64,000 nt of DNA from Oasisia sp. SBJ-2009 (Eukaryota; Annelida; Polychaeta; Sabellida; Siboglinidae). Position 1 is the first letter of the stretch, and every line of letters begins with the position of its first letter. This document shows, piece by piece, positions 1 to 13,513 of the stretch. The notes under the pieces were generated by a model. It searched no databases. It saw only the letters and a list, made by a program, of their open reading frames with translations, and was not told where the DNA came from. The stretch is from assembly GCA_964017155.1 (NCBI GenBank), contig OZ024863.1, forward strand, positions 45,383,364-45,447,363, in the 5' to 3' direction. The position numbers were made by a program, and so were the translations under genes.

Positions 1-160
1 CAAATTGTTCGTGGCACTTTACATACATTAAAATCCTATAATACAAATACCAGGTACACACCAGTAGAAAAACACATAAATATACTAGTAAAATATATAA
101 ACAATAAACACAAAAAAATATCACTATAATAACACAAATTATTGAAGCTGAATAAATCAA

Positions 161-229
<69 letters not shown>

Positions 230-2639
230 AATAAATATATAAATAGGTTAAATAAAATATCGATAAAAGTGCACAAACATTAAGCCACGAGAACGGTCAG
301 AAAGAAATGTGTCTTTAGACATGCCTTGAAGGTGGCTAAACAGGCAATTTTTGTTTATTTTGGTAATCTATTCCGCCTTATGTTTGTCAACTTTCAATCA
401 ACTTCTTCATCACTCACCGAGTCAGATATAATTCTATAAATATTATTTGATGACATGCAAAGATGAAACAATAATTAAATCAGCCAAATTTGCTGCACAT
501 GATAGTTGCAATGCCCTAAGTGAACAAAGACAGAATCAGTGGTATCTAGAACATCTCACAGGAGTCATGTGATTGGCTGGCAGATAAGTGAGACAGCCTC
601 ATTATGTTGTTACAGATTAACAGTTCTTTAGAGACTTGACAGAGCAAATCACTGTGCGATATTTATCTGAGTCTATCGTGTTTCAAGCTAAAAGTAGATG
701 TGTTTTCCAGAAATTGCCTGAATCCCAAGGTGTCACAGTCAAAGATAGATCCAAGGTGCATGTGCCTCCCAGATTGTTAACATTTTGTATGCCCCTTAGA
801 CCTTTTTTATTTGTGCCCCATTGTGTGTCCCAGTTTGGTTAAAAAGCTAAAGTGAAAATTGGTCCACATCACCCTCATCCATCTTCCAATGTCATGGTCT
901 GAGAAGGTGACATTGGAGTGATGGTGACGTTCCTGTGTCAGCTAGAATATGGACCCCCATAGAAAATTTACCCAGGGATCCATATTTTTATTATAGAATC
1001 CCATTCAGCAGTGCTCATGTAAACCACTTAGAGCATAATAGTTGTATGATATCCTAAATTCAACTCCACTGGAAGTCTGGAACCATAGGTACGGTTCAGT
1101 TTCTAAGTTTCATCAGGAATTTATCAACAACACAACATGGAATCAAGGTCCATTTTCTATGGAGTCCAAATTCTATGACACATAGAAGATGTATTCCAAT
1201 AGATTATGGACCTAGGGCCATTTTATGGTTGGTCTATATTATACCTGCTAGGTCCATATTCAATAGGGAATACATTCCCGGGGTCCATTTTCCATGAGGT
1301 CCATATTCTATGACACTGGCCACTGAATATGATATAAATATAATATGAATTTGGCTCCACCAGCAGTTTAGTTTTTTAACGGACTTCAAGATCATGCAAA
1401 TGGATTTTTTGCTCCCTTGATTACCCACAGTTCCCATCCCCCCCCCATGTGGTTCATGTACTTTGGCCCCAGTGTCACTGCTCTTGAAAAACATCCAGGT
1501 ACATGGACTCATCATACATAATGAAACATCAGCAACTGCAATTCCAAGTCAATTTGTAGCCAATTTTATCTGTGGCCAACTCGATCTGTATCCAAAACCA
1601 ACTGGCGTCAAACTCAATTATATTAATCAAAGCTGTGCTTTTTGCCTAAAGCCAGTGCAAAAATGCACATCCATTTCTTATGTTTGTGATACTGCCACAT
1701 ATACCAGGGTGAAATGGATTCATGTTTTGACACAAAGTATACATAATATAAACTATTTATTACATTATACACATTGGCCTACCTATGAGCAGCCACCAAA
1801 CGTTTAATGAAACAAATATAGCCAAACAATTTGCCTGACAGGCTGCAATAATTACTTTATCCTTGATAAGAAACAATATTTAACTATATACAGCAGCGGG
1901 CTATATTGTTATGGCTTCCAATAGGCAGACCCAGAGAGGTCAAATTACCTTGTTTATAGGTCAGATCTCAGATAGCAAAACCAGATTAATTGTACAAATT
2001 GTTACAGTAGCTACAACTCACTACAAGTGAGTACATCCATATCTATGTGATTATAATAACACATTACCATAAGCTCATTCATGAAGCGAGGCAGTAAAGA
2101 CATCATTAATCACCACTAGAACACTGTATTGTGTTGATCTTGTAAAGATGCCTCCTCAACAATTCCTTTTTTCTCACTGCAAATTAATTTGACAAAAAAG
2201 CTAGCAACTATTTTGTACAAGGTCTTGGTAATCACCATGTACATGATTTACATATGTAATAGGTTAGTTACTATTACACTGTTTCTTTTTACTGTTATTT
2301 CATTCAATATAATTTCAATATTTGTAATTGTTGCTACTGCTATTATACTTTAAGTATTACCCTGGTCCTGATTGGTAGACCCCAATATTTCCTTTACGAA
2401 GAATTTTATAACACCTAAACAGATCTTGGAGAGACAAAACCATAACTTACATATATACTTCCAGGAATGATGTATGTACAGGCTGATACAGCATGGAAAC
2501 ATAGGCAGTCACCATAGGATAGGCTAGAAAGGAGTCAGCAACACAAACACAGAGGGAAAGTATGTTAAACTTTACATGCTTGGACAAAAAACAAACATCT
2601 GGGTAAGAGATATGACAAATGTCATAGACAGTGTATTGT

Positions 2640-2925
2640 GCTGATCAGGCTGAACAAATGAGAAGATGGAAGTGGACAGTAGAATATGACTGTGATAACT
2701 GATAGACATCGCACATCAACATATGGAGACCTCAGTTATGAAGGGGAATGACGTAGAGGTCAGCAGAGGAAGACCTGCAAGACAAACTAGCCAAATACTG
2801 GAAGGGCACCATTTGGTAGAGGATAGCACAAGATAGGCAGATCTGGAAACAGCATGCTTGGAGGTCTTTGCCCAAACATGGGACACTACATGGCCACAAA
2901 ATGATGATGATTATCAAGCACATAA
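2640..2925 (+). mobile_element. LINE 3'-end fragment (reverse transcriptase C-terminal tail)
   Basis: Broken plus-strand reading frames carry the characteristic end of LINE reverse transcriptases: a basic 'GRP/R-rich' stretch, a W-x-D-like segment, then an 'AQDRQIWKQ'-type motif followed by an acidic end near 2905-2925. Stops and frame changes interrupt it, so it is a fossil. The clade cannot be set from this tail alone. A second, different tail type is found at 6.1, 24.5 and 31.5 kb. Confidence 0.5.
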
Positions 2926-5787
2926 TATTAAAAGTTTCTAAATTACTGGCAGCCTGCAACTTTACAAGATCGACAATTCGTAACTCAATCAAAATCTTGT
3001 GAATGTACTTAGTTGACACATGTACTGATAATTTACTCATTCAAATTACCTGCCTCGTGTCACAATATTGTGCAGGTAAACCTGAGATGAGAACGCAACT
3101 GCATGGCTGTGGCAGATTAAATTATGCAAAACCACTCAGCCAGGTCCTACTGTGATGTATGGCAAGCAGGCAGACAGTGTGTAAAATGTTCTATTAAAAT
3201 ATATTAGCCATTGTGAAATGAAAAATGGACTTTGTAACCAATTTAACTGCATCAATTAACAATAAAACGTAAAGTGTCATCACAATTTATATTACAAATC
3301 AATCAAATCAAGATCACTCACATCTTACTAAGTTGTAATCTATGTGCAACATTTTCCAAAATATTAAACGACATGTCTCGGTAGGGACCAATGGTAATTT
3401 AATAAGAGGCGATCTATTGATTACATTCTCTTTGGTTGGGCCTGATCACTATGTGATTGGATCACTGCATTCAGTCCCTGATTGGAACTTGTCTTCTGGT
3501 TTAAAACAAAGGGAATTAGCAGCAGGTGCCTGCGGCTAGACCATGTAATCAAGCCACGTCCACCGGGAGATACAAGACCTGTTTGACTGACTGCACAGCT
3601 AGACACATAACAAATAGGTAATGCTCCCACTAGCTTGTGTAGGATCCATACTATGCTTGACTAGTTGCGGGAACTGCCAGACTCTTGTGTAGTTAATAAT
3701 AGTAGAGTGCCAAAAAACACATAGGGTGTCAAATTGATCAAATGCATTAATCATATAATGCCAGCCACCTGCCAGTTGTGACTTGTGACCGGTTTGAACA
3801 TTGACATCCATGTCCTGTGCATGACAGCTATACTTGTGATCGTAATTTAACTAATAACATACAAGACTGAGCTCTCAAGAATTAGGAATTCTGACCAATC
3901 CACCCAATCAGACAATAGAATCAAATCAAAATTTACAATCATTAGAAACCTGACTGTCATGATAAATGGTGCAAGCCTAGCTGTTAGAGAGGGGGCCACA
4001 TGATGCTTAGTGTGCATTAAACTGATCCACGAATTAGCGCAAGATCACCCTTTTAAAAAAGGTGTTCTGCTGGTGAAAATTTATAAATCAAAATTCTCCA
4101 ATTCAGTGTTTCCCCTGATTAAAATGATGGGCAAGTTGGTAGGATATGTTGATTGAGTACCGAAGATGATGCACTGCAATGGGGACCCGGGGGCATGGCC
4201 ACGCAGAACTATTTTTAAAACTACCTTCAAAATGGTGCATTCTGAAGGGTGTTTTAATCTATTCCGTGGGATACAGAGAGGAAACAAATGTATAAACAAA
4301 TGCATAACTACAAGGTAGCAGCATATGTAAACATATTTGTTGCAAGAAATAGCTACGAGGTGGCAATTTAGGGATATTTTGAGCGAGGTGGCCCACCTCA
4401 CTCATCATGTAGCAGGGGAAACACTACAATTGAGGCTGCCAGAACACCCTGGGTGGCTAAACCAAATTCATATTGGATGGGCAGAGCCAGAGCTTCACTC
4501 CACTGTTTTCAGTTGCAGACATCAGAAGATGGGGGCAGGATGGGTGCTGTGAAAATGTTATGTGGCAACTGAAAATTATCACAGTATCAGTCAACATTTC
4601 AAAAACAGCAATTTAGGTGTTATTTTCCATCTGTGGTCAAAAAGCTGAGCTACAGACGTTACAGTAGAATAATTGAGTATTTATGCATCACATTTTTTCA
4701 TTGCTTTGCCTCAGCGATGAGGAAAAGCAATGTTATTAGTTTCTCACAAACTAAATAATTAATCATATCAATTTAGACTGTTTTATAGAGTGGTTGACAC
4801 TTTTACTGTATGACGCATTCATCCAATTTAATTATAAATTGTCCATATTAATATGTGGGCATTAAAATATAGATTAGTAAGTAAGTACTACTAATACTAG
4901 TCTGCAATAGAAATAGGCAATAGTCTGAATAGATCGAGTTGGAAATATACTTCAACTTGATCTGGATCAGCAGTCGAATGGTTTCTAACTTTATGCAAAT
5001 AATGCATATGAAACATGCACAAAACGGATATTTCAAAAAATCACACGACGAGTTGTCGTTGACAGATCAAACAAATGAGTTGACAACTGGCACGATGACA
5101 GGTCCAGCTGAGCTTACTTTTTGGTTGTTACGAGTAACGTAAATATGCCGGAAACGTAACATTTGCCTGCTTGGTCCCGTTCATGAATGTGTCTGTTAAC
5201 AATAACGTACCTCAGATGCAGTTCGTCTGTTCGAACAGCTGTGGCATCGCATACGACGGACGTTCCTGGTACTTGGATTTCGCGAATACAATGCGTGCGT
5301 CCTTCGATCAATAAACAGTCCGCGCCATCTTTCGGCCCCTTACATCAAATTTTGCTAAATTAATTATTAAGTCAGTCAGGTACGGAAGCAATAACTTAGG
5401 CACATATTTGATCACTATATCAATTGATAAGTTAATAAGACAGAATAAATTAGTTAATCACTCATAAAAATACGATGTTTTTAAGGTTTTGTAATGTTGT
5501 ATACGGCCGCACAGATAGGATCATTCCGTATTTCATAAATGTATACAATGCATGAATCTGTCTGATCACCAGGTGTCGCTGTAAGGATTTCGCGCAAAAC
5601 GAGTACAAAATGAACGTAGTTCGGGTCCTTGTGATCACTTCACTGTTCTTCGTCCCTTATATTGCATGGAAAATCAATATGATGACATGATCTTGGCTTG
5701 ACCACAATTTTGGTAAACATGCTGATTGGATCTAACGCTAATATAATATTATAATATTATAAAATAAAAAACATTAAATATAATATA

Positions 5788-5916
<129 letters not shown>

Positions 5917-5935
5917 ACAATTTTTATCAATTATA

Positions 5936-5993
<58 letters not shown>

Positions 5994-6059
5994 ACAATTT
6001 TTATCAATTATAATTAATACAATATTTTACAAACCAATAGCTATTTCACTTATATTTAA

Positions 6060-6280
6060 ATAAACCGAAATTAAAATGAGTATTGCTTGGAGGAAAGACA
6101 AAGGGGTGATTGCATGGAGACAGACTTGATCAAATTGCGGAAAGTTCCCTAAGAAAGATGCTCTGCCCACCTGTGACCCCAGCATATATGTTTGACCTAG
6201 AGATGATGGCACTTACAATGGAAAACAAGAGAGAAAACAGGCATGTAAAAACAACTGGAGTGAAGAGAACGGATTAGCAA
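6060..6280 (+). mobile_element. LINE fragment (RT C-terminal region)
   Basis: Plus-strand translation is interrupted but resembles the segment before the terminal zinc-finger-like part of LINE reverse transcriptases: 'R..L.GK.L.SCV.PAYM.GLE.MAL' spacing, read here around 6125-6215. The same segment is better preserved at about 31,560-31,730, and the two align at nucleotide level (for example 'gcttggaggaaag' and 'agagatgatggca'). Confidence 0.5.
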
Positions 6281-7098
6281 AGATCGGAGTAATTAAAATA
6301 CTTAATATAGTATACCAACATAATTATTATAATTATTAGAACATAATAACCTTATATAATCGCACTAGATTATTATATTCAACACAACACCAGATACTCA
6401 AGTAAGCTTGACAACCAATTCTTACAAATGAGGCACTCGACAAACATATTTGGAAACAGTTTCTTCTCAACCATAATATAATAGCGAAATTCTCTACCTA
6501 CTCTACAACACAGACAACTAGAAACCGTTTTTATTTGCACACATTGTTGCACTTGTTTTGCAAAATGAAATGGTTTACCTTTTATAATTTTCCCTTCCAA
6601 ATTAACTTAAATGCAACCTTTGCATTGTGCACTGCACAACTAGCTAAATATGTTAGCCCCAGAAGAGGAGTTATAATGTCATATATAGTTTTACTAATAT
6701 GCATTAATGCATTGTTTTATCAGTTGTATTTCTCTTATTATTGTTTTCAGCCGCTACGGCTCCCACAGAAAATTAACTTTATTCACTTAATTAGTATTTG
6801 TGGCGTATAGAAACTACTCTCGCGATTATGCTAGAAACCTGTGGCGACATCTGGCACCTATAATGTATATAACATCGAAGAAATGACTGCTCCTGAACAA
6901 TGGCCGCCATGGGAAATCCCCGGAAAATGCGTTAATTTGACGTTAGGGCCATGGTTTTACCACAGTCCGTGGTTTTACCAGGCCCAGGGTCTTAGTCATG
7001 GTTATACTGGTGCTTTCGCTTTGTTGGTTATATATATACTGAGAGTATAGAAGCACGCAAACGAGTAAGTGTACGTAAGTTCGTTTATTCTGTCAACA

Positions 7099-8490
7099 AT
7101 GACGATGAAGTCAAATGTGTGTTCGAACTGCGGCGAATCTGCTCTTGTCTGGGAAGGCTACGATGGTCAGGAAGACAGTGGAACGCTACGGGTGTGTAGC
7201 GCTTGCGGGACGGTGGCGGAAGAGGGGGCACCGACATACACCGAGTTCCAGGGCGGCGGTGGCTTCGGGAACAGCCTGGAATTCCGAGGATATGCGCGTA
7301 GTCTGCCGTCGAAATACGTACAATACAACCACAAGAGTGTCGGCAAGGGAAAACTGTCGGGCATCCAGAAAACGAAGGAAGTAGCCAGCATCTTGGGTCT
7401 CACGACGGCCATGACACTCGAGGCCACAGACCTGTTTGAAAAGGTCTACTACCAGGACACAGTGCTTCATAAACACATCGACAACAAACTTGTGATAGCC
7501 GGATGTTGTGTGTACATTGTGTGCAGACAACACGGATGGCCAATACTCACGAAGTATGTGGCCGATATAGTGAACTGCGAACACTCACAGCTGGTTCACT
7601 GGAAAGTTGTTCTTACGAAGCTCTTAGGCATCACCCTGTCATCCGTTGATCCAGAGCAGCTTATACCGGCAACATGTAACAAAGCCGGCTTGAGCAAGAC
7701 AGTCGAGGGTTTGATGGGTTCTATCATTCAGCTGTGCCAGAAGGCTTGGATCACTGACGGTCGAGATCCTGGCTCAGTTCTCACTGCTGCCAGTTACATT
7801 GCGTGGCAAGCCGAGGAACCAACTGTACGCCGGAAGACGTCGATGAAACAATTCTGTGACATATGCCATGTGCCATTTAAGTATAGCCATCGCAAACGCA
7901 CGACTGAAATGCGGGAAATGCTGTGTGAACTCGCGTGGCAGATCCCGTTTGTGAGCAGGGATGAAGTCGTGCCAGCGAATGTTGCGATGTACGTCAAAGA
8001 CGTGTGTACCTACAAGAAGCAGCTTCTCGCCAGTGCCCTGGCGAAGATACGTGACAACAGTGATATTACATACAGTGACTTGCCTGCCATTGAAACAACT
8101 GATTCTACCTCATCGGCAGGGACTCCAGGACACAACACACAAAATGCAATGGCTATGCGTGAACCACTGACTGTCATGGTCATAAACACACCTGTTTCTG
8201 GAATGCGATCTCCTCTTGCGCAAGGAACGAATCAACATACTTCAACAGGACTGTCAAGGAAACGTGGCTATGTAACTGCTCTCATGGCTCCATCATATAA
8301 AAGAGCCAGAGAAAATGACATGCGTCAAGTGTCCGTCCCAACGAAAGAAGTGGTGATAGATAGGAATCTAGATGCAGAAGAGATAACCGAAGAAGACATT
8401 CCGGATTCAGACATGTGGATGTATATCAAAACTCCGCACGAAGTGAACCAACAGACCGACATGATGCTTCACTTCAAGCAGAAAGTCTAG
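7099..8490 (+). CDS. BRF2: BRF2, TFIIIB subunit for type 3 RNA polymerase III promoters
   Basis: An intact intronless frame of 463 residues. BRF2 is the TFIIB-related factor that, with TBP and BDP1, recruits RNA polymerase III to U6/7SK-type promoters in the nucleus. Visible domains are an N-terminal zinc ribbon (C8-x2-C11 and C33-x2-C36), cyclin repeat 1 with the BRF2-typical 'GCCVYIVCRQHGWP', cyclin repeat 2 with 'AASYIAWQAEEP', and a C-terminal tail with 'YIKTPHEV', matching the vertebrate BRF2 C-terminal pin. The first in-frame ATG is at 7099. The longer frame from 7069 opens with GTG, so I did not use it. Length fits the family (about 420 in human). AATAAA occurs at 9332 and 9640. The tail after about residue 310 has no cysteine, unlike the redox-sensing human protein. 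Confidence 0.9.
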   Translation: MTMKSNVCSNCGESALVWEGYDGQEDSGTLRVCSACGTVAEEGAPTYTEFQGGGGFGNSLEFRGYARSLPSKYVQYNHKSVGKGKLSGIQKTKEVASILGLTTAMTLEATDLFEKVYYQDTVLHKHIDNKLVIAGCCVYIVCRQHGWPILTKYVADIVNCEHSQLVHWKVVLTKLLGITLSSVDPEQLIPATCNKAGLSKTVEGLMGSIIQLCQKAWITDGRDPGSVLTAASYIAWQAEEPTVRRKTSMKQFCDICHVPFKYSHRKRTTEMREMLCELAWQIPFVSRDEVVPANVAMYVKDVCTYKKQLLASALAKIRDNSDITYSDLPAIETTDSTSSAGTPGHNTQNAMAMREPLTVMVINTPVSGMRSPLAQGTNQHTSTGLSRKRGYVTALMAPSYKRARENDMRQVSVPTKEVVIDRNLDAEEITEEDIPDSDMWMYIKTPHEVNQQTDMMLHFKQKV

Positions 8491-11400
8491 GAGGAACTTG
8501 TTAAACTGTGTATCAATCCATGGTGAAGTCTGTGTGCTTGAAAACATGACCTGAATTTATAGAAATTGGACATCATGTGCTGGAAAAGCTTAATATTGAT
8601 TACCTGAACATAGACCTACTCCTGGAAGCAGCAGATAACAAGGACAGATAAAAGACTCGGCAGATAATGTCTGTGTTTGCATGTGTTCTGTAGTGACTGC
8701 TTTAATGAGAACAATGTCAAAGGTCATGGTTGAATCATTTTTTTGGCTCATAGACCTGTGAATTACTGAATCTGTCAGTTTTCGACTATGAGTATGTTAA
8801 TTTATTTGCTCATTTATTTAAATTTTCTCAATCATTTTGAATCTATTGTATGAAACAAGGCAAAATGTTCCTGTTCTGTTAAATATTTAAACCGAAATTG
8901 TCCACACTACAACTTTGATAATTGACAAACCTAATTAGCAATGGGCTGAATTAATTGAGCAGGAGTTTTATCATAGTCAGTGCACTGAATGAGCAATGTG
9001 AAAGGTACCAGTATTATCGGTGTGAATGTTTGCACAATGTTATACCTGTTGTATAACAATAACCAAAGATTTTATGTTGTTTAACTGTATTTTGTTGCAC
9101 TTTCCAACAATGTTGCCTGGAATTTGTTGGAAATGTTGAGTATGCTCTTTTCCAATTGTTTTTTTGAGAAGAGGTATTACATGTTTTAAAGTCCATATAA
9201 ACATTGCATGGTTTGTTTAGGGTAACAAATATCTACCTGATCAGAAAAGAACATGCAGTTTGTTACAAGTTAATCGCTTTTGTCCAACCTGTTAATCGTG
9301 CATGCTTAAGGAAAAAGAGTAATACTGTTAAAATAAACCTGTTATAGATGGCTTGACAAGGCTTGAAATATGCACTGTTAAGATGACTAATACCTTACAA
9401 ACAAAATACACCAGCACAGCACCTCGTGAGAATAACGTGGATTGTCTAACAGAGGATACTTGATATTATAAATGGACATGCATGTTTAGAAATCATCAAT
9501 TATCTCAGACTGATGATTGACTGAATGGTGATAAGCATTATTCACAGGATCATAGAAAATATCTATGCAAATTAATATATAAATATAATTTATATGTATG
9601 CACACTTGTTTAAAAACTTGTGAATTAATACTTATGTTGAATAAAAATGGTGTTTATGTTCCCTTGCCTTTTTCATTTCAACATGAATTCAAATTCATCT
9701 AGCATATGCTATATCTAGAAAGTGTTATTGCTATGGCTGCTATAGTTACAATTGCCAATTAGAATAATGAATGTATCTGCGTAGTAACTTATTAATTCAC
9801 AAAATGTTCACAACTGTCTTACCATAACAACAAATTTAATGTACTGATGCATAGCATAATAGCTTTGTATTGCTTGTTTTTCCACTAGCTGTGCAGTTGT
9901 GCCTCACATACCCTATTCCAGCAGTATTTAACCTGTGGGTAGTTGCCCTTTTGGGGTAATTCGGACATTTTCAGGGTGTGACACCTTATAAAGTTTGCAA
10001 TTTTAAGCAATTAATGTCCTTGGAAAGAAAAAGACAGGCAGGGAGGTGTAGCATGTATGGGTGCAGTCATGAAAAGTATCCGAGACGATTTGGATCATGC
10101 TGTTTTAGTGGCAAAGGTGTCAGTTATTGCAGTAAAACCATATGAAAGGTGATTGTAAAAAACAGGACTGTCTGCTCTGAAAACTGTTTACCATGGAATG
10201 CTGCTGTAGACAGCAATGGAGACAGTCATCCAATATCTGTCATCAGTAGAGCCGAGATGAGAGTCAGAGAGAGAACAGAGAAGCTTGATATGAAGCTATA
10301 GTGGTGAGCATCTCCCAATGTCTTGTACCAGTTGAGCAGAAGTGGTGAAACTCCCTATAATAATTCTTTTGTTCCCATAACAGTGAGTTCCAACCACCAT
10401 AATTGTCTCAGAAATTCTAAGATAAAATTTCAGATCACCGAGTGTAAAGATAAATAATTATTTTCAACATTAAACAAATATGAAAATCACAGGAACTGTT
10501 ACACATATAAATACAAGTCCCTAGCATCCTTTACAAAGAAGGGGTGATGTCTGAGGGGCTTATATCCGGAGGGAGTTTATTCAGAGGAGCTTTTGTCCTG
10601 AATTCTCTCGGGAGAGGGAGAACCGCTGCAAGCCACAATTCCAGGTCATAATCATGGCTGGGGTTAATTTATTTCAACCATTCTCACACCAATTCCTTGC
10701 AATTCTGTTTGATTCAATTCCAATTTTTTATTTCAATTCCTATAATCTTCGGATTCCTGCACCCACTCCAACTACACATACATTTGCAACAACAAAAATC
10801 AACCGTGTACATTTATTTAACAGATCTGAGGTGGGAATATTTGGTACTCGTGTACTCTGGTAAATTTTTTATTAAACACCTGTATGACCATGGACTTGTA
10901 CTCACTCACTGTTATTGTACTCACTACTGTGTATTTGGATACAATACTAATACATCCAAATATTTTCTGAATATATATTGTGGAAAATTTAGTTAGCTAT
11001 AAAATTAAATTTTCCTGAAATATTTAAATGTTCAATTATTTTTAAAGATATACCACCATGTCATTCTTACACACAGTACATGTGTGGAAACTATCCTCAA
11101 TTCCAATTAAATTCCGTCTGTAAATCTTTCAATTCCAATTTCCTCTCCAATTCTGGAATTGGAGCAAAATTGAATTAAATTTCAACTCCTTTTGCAACTG
11201 ACCCCAGCCCTGGTAAGAATGTCAGAAAAAGAGGCTACACAGTTTTCTACTGCTGACCTATGTTACAGGTAATTGTATCACGGCATTTGATCAAACAGCT
11301 GGATTAGGAACACTGAGCAAAATGGATGGTGATCAATGTTTTTTTCAGTGGATAAATTAGTGGCCAAAGATAACAGGCAAGTGCCTTGGTCTTAGACATT

Positions 11401-12505
11401 GTGCAAACACTCAGTCAGCTGTCAAAGGTGGTGACAGGGTGAGAACCTTGAGCATGCATTGGGTGACAATCCCTGATGGATGTGATAGATTGTATGATCA
11501 AAGCCAGAGGGTGACATCTGAACATATTGGATCTGACAGACATTCAGTTATTGGAAACATCAATAGGGTGAAAAAGTCAACAAAACAGCGCCTTTTTCAT
11601 TAGTCAGTGTTTATAATACAAATATACAAAAAGTCAACAAAACAGCTCCCTTTTCCTTATACTGACAGTGTTCATAACAAAATATACATCTGAAAATCAA
11701 GCTCAAGCCACTCAACTACCTGGTGCACCGAATAGGGATGAATTGACAGTGGTGGATATTTCGGGATGAGTAGTCTGTGTTAACTTGCATGGCTGAAGGC
11801 TACAGTAGACACTTCAGGATGACGTCTGAATTACGTTCTGATAGAGGTGAAGATCAAAGCACTTTGTGAACAGTTCTAAACTCTGGATACTGTAATGATA
11901 CTATATATACTTCTTAAGATAGCCCATGTACGCATGCATGCAAGGAGTACCAAAAAGTGGCTACGTTAATACAGAACTCACCTAGGGTATTTGTATAGAG
12001 TCAAAATCTGCCTAAAAGCTTAGTTGAGTGTGCAGTGTGCACTGCATGTTTGTAAATAAATTAATATTTTTAATAATTGTTATTATGATGGTCTTTATTG
12101 TAGTTTACGAAATGTGATCTGCCACAGCAAAGTAGTAAGTTGTAAAACTGTTAAGTTGAGTTTTGGATCTTTCTGAATTCCACGCAAGTGTTAAAACTGT
12201 TATTGTCCTTTGCAAAGAAGATGTGTAGCATGGTGGGTTTCACAAATAGCCTGAAGTAGTCATCCACAGAGGAAATATATTCCTTATTCTGTCTCACATA
12301 AAAAACAGAATGTAAGTTGTGGTTTGTAAATAATTGTAAAAAATGAGCATTAATGTCAGATAACTGTTTCTACCCTCTATTCCACTACAGTGTACCAGTA
12401 TTGTCAATCTGTTCAATACTCTCTCCTGAATGTCATGTATTGATCCTGCACATTTGCAAACATAATGCAGTTACAAGTTCACTGTTTGTGTTTCACTGGC
12501 AAGGT
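8491..12505. other. Intergenic region between convergent BRF2 and BRF2-like genes
   Basis: AT-rich non-coding DNA containing the presumed 3' UTRs of both flanking genes. AATAAA on plus is at 9332-9337 and 9640-9645; AATAAA on minus is at 12094-12099. A MITE-like element lies at 10653-11212. No other coding signal was recognised. Confidence 0.55.
10653..11212. mobile_element. hAT-like MITE (candidate)
   Basis: The element is bounded by imperfect terminal inverted repeats: left 'catggctggggttaatt', right end, read on the other strand, 'cagggctggggtcagtt'. The CAGGGCTGGGG-type end is typical of hAT elements. The flanking 8-mers 'gtcataat' and 'gtaagaat' match at 6 of 8 positions, consistent with an aged 8-bp target-site duplication. 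The interior is AT-rich and packed with 'aattccaatt'-like units, with no transposase. Family assignment is inference. Confidence 0.5.
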
Positions 12506-13513
12506 TCAGTGCAACAGTTCTGATGAGACAGGCCCGATCGATTCATCTCTTGAATATGCAGATGACGTTGGGATGGTAGTAGCTGGTTGCTTTGGATCCG
12601 GGTTATTTATGACCAATATGGTGTACGGGTCAAATGTTCCCGGTGCACTGAACACTTCATCTTGTACATGAATCGCTGCAGACGAGCCGCACTCCTGGTC
12701 ATTGTGTTGTGTTGCTGCTACAGCCAAGTCCTGATCATCCAGTCCGACGCCTTTCATCAGCTCCGTCATTGACTTACTCGCAAGAAGTTTCTTGTGATGG
12801 GCACACACATCTTTGATGTACATGACAACGTTCTCCGGCTCAACCTTGTTGTTCACCCAAGGGATCTGGCGAGCCAATTGACACAGCACGTTCTGCATGT
12901 CTGTCCACACCTCATTCCACTTTAGGCTGGGGAAGCGTGATTTTATAAAATACATTTCGCAGAATTGCTTTCTCGTTACTGTCCGCCGTGACATCGGTTC
13001 CTCTGCTTGCCACGCCAAGTACTGAGCAACACCGAAGGCTAGCGAGACGGAGCGATCGTTAAGAGCGGACAATGACAATGTCATTGTCCGCCACAGATCA
13101 ACGATAGACACAGCCAATTCCTCGACCGCTTTGCTTATAGTTACAGTCATGGCTCTATTCTTACGAGGTAGTTTTATGGACAAGTGTCTAGCAATTTGCT
13201 TTGACCAAAATTCGAGCCTTGGTGGGTGAGTATTAACTAGTTTAGACACGCAATCTAGCACGTCCTGCCACCCGTGTAGTCGGCAGACGACATAGACACA
13301 CCCTCCAGGCACGGGCCCGACGAATGCCTTGCGACGGCGTGTGGTGTTGGTATTGAGCGGAGTTTTGGAGACCCTCTCAAACATGTCTGTCGCCTCTTCT
13401 GTCATGGCTGTCGTTAGACCCAGAATGTTGGCTATTCTTTTTATCGTTTTAGTGTACTTCTCACTTGTTTTACTAGTAACAACTGACGCTGGTTTCAGAC
13501 TGGAATCCATCAT
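12506..13513 (-). CDS. BRF2-like paralogue lacking the zinc ribbon
   Basis: An intact intronless 335-residue frame starting at the first of two ATGs (13513 or 13510). It is clearly homologous to the BRF2 at 7.1 kb. Matching blocks are 'ILGLTTAMTEEATDMFERV', 'GGCVYVVCRLHGW', 'YLAWQAEEPMSRR' and 'MYIKDVCAHHKKLLAS', plus a tail block 'TILVINNP' against 'TVMVINTP' in BRF2. Both cyclin repeats are therefore present. The roughly 75-residue N-terminal zinc ribbon and B-finger region is absent, and so is the terminal 'YIKTP' pin. Sequence before the ATG offers no CxxC pair. The intact frame and retained core argue against a simple pseudogene. It may bind TBP/promoter DNA without recruiting polymerase, or have diverged in function; this is inference. 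Confidence 0.75.
   Translation of the reverse strand: MMDSSLKPASVVTSKTSEKYTKTIKRIANILGLTTAMTEEATDMFERVSKTPLNTNTTRRRKAFVGPVPGGCVYVVCRLHGWQDVLDCVSKLVNTHPPRLEFWSKQIARHLSIKLPRKNRAMTVTISKAVEELAVSIVDLWRTMTLSLSALNDRSVSLAFGVAQYLAWQAEEPMSRRTVTRKQFCEMYFIKSRFPSLKWNEVWTDMQNVLCQLARQIPWVNNKVEPENVVMYIKDVCAHHKKLLASKSMTELMKGVGLDDQDLAVAATQHNDQECGSSAAIHVQDEVFSAPGTFDPYTILVINNPDPKQPATTIPTSSAYSRDESIGPVSSELLH

Noticed and set aside
1463..1807. 114-codon plus frame and its minus partner at 1234-1515
   Set aside because: No family resemblance, overlapping frames on both strands, no splice or promoter context.
7069..7098. Ten-codon extension of BRF2
   Set aside because: It opens with GTG; the ATG at 7099 places the zinc ribbon at the family-typical distance.
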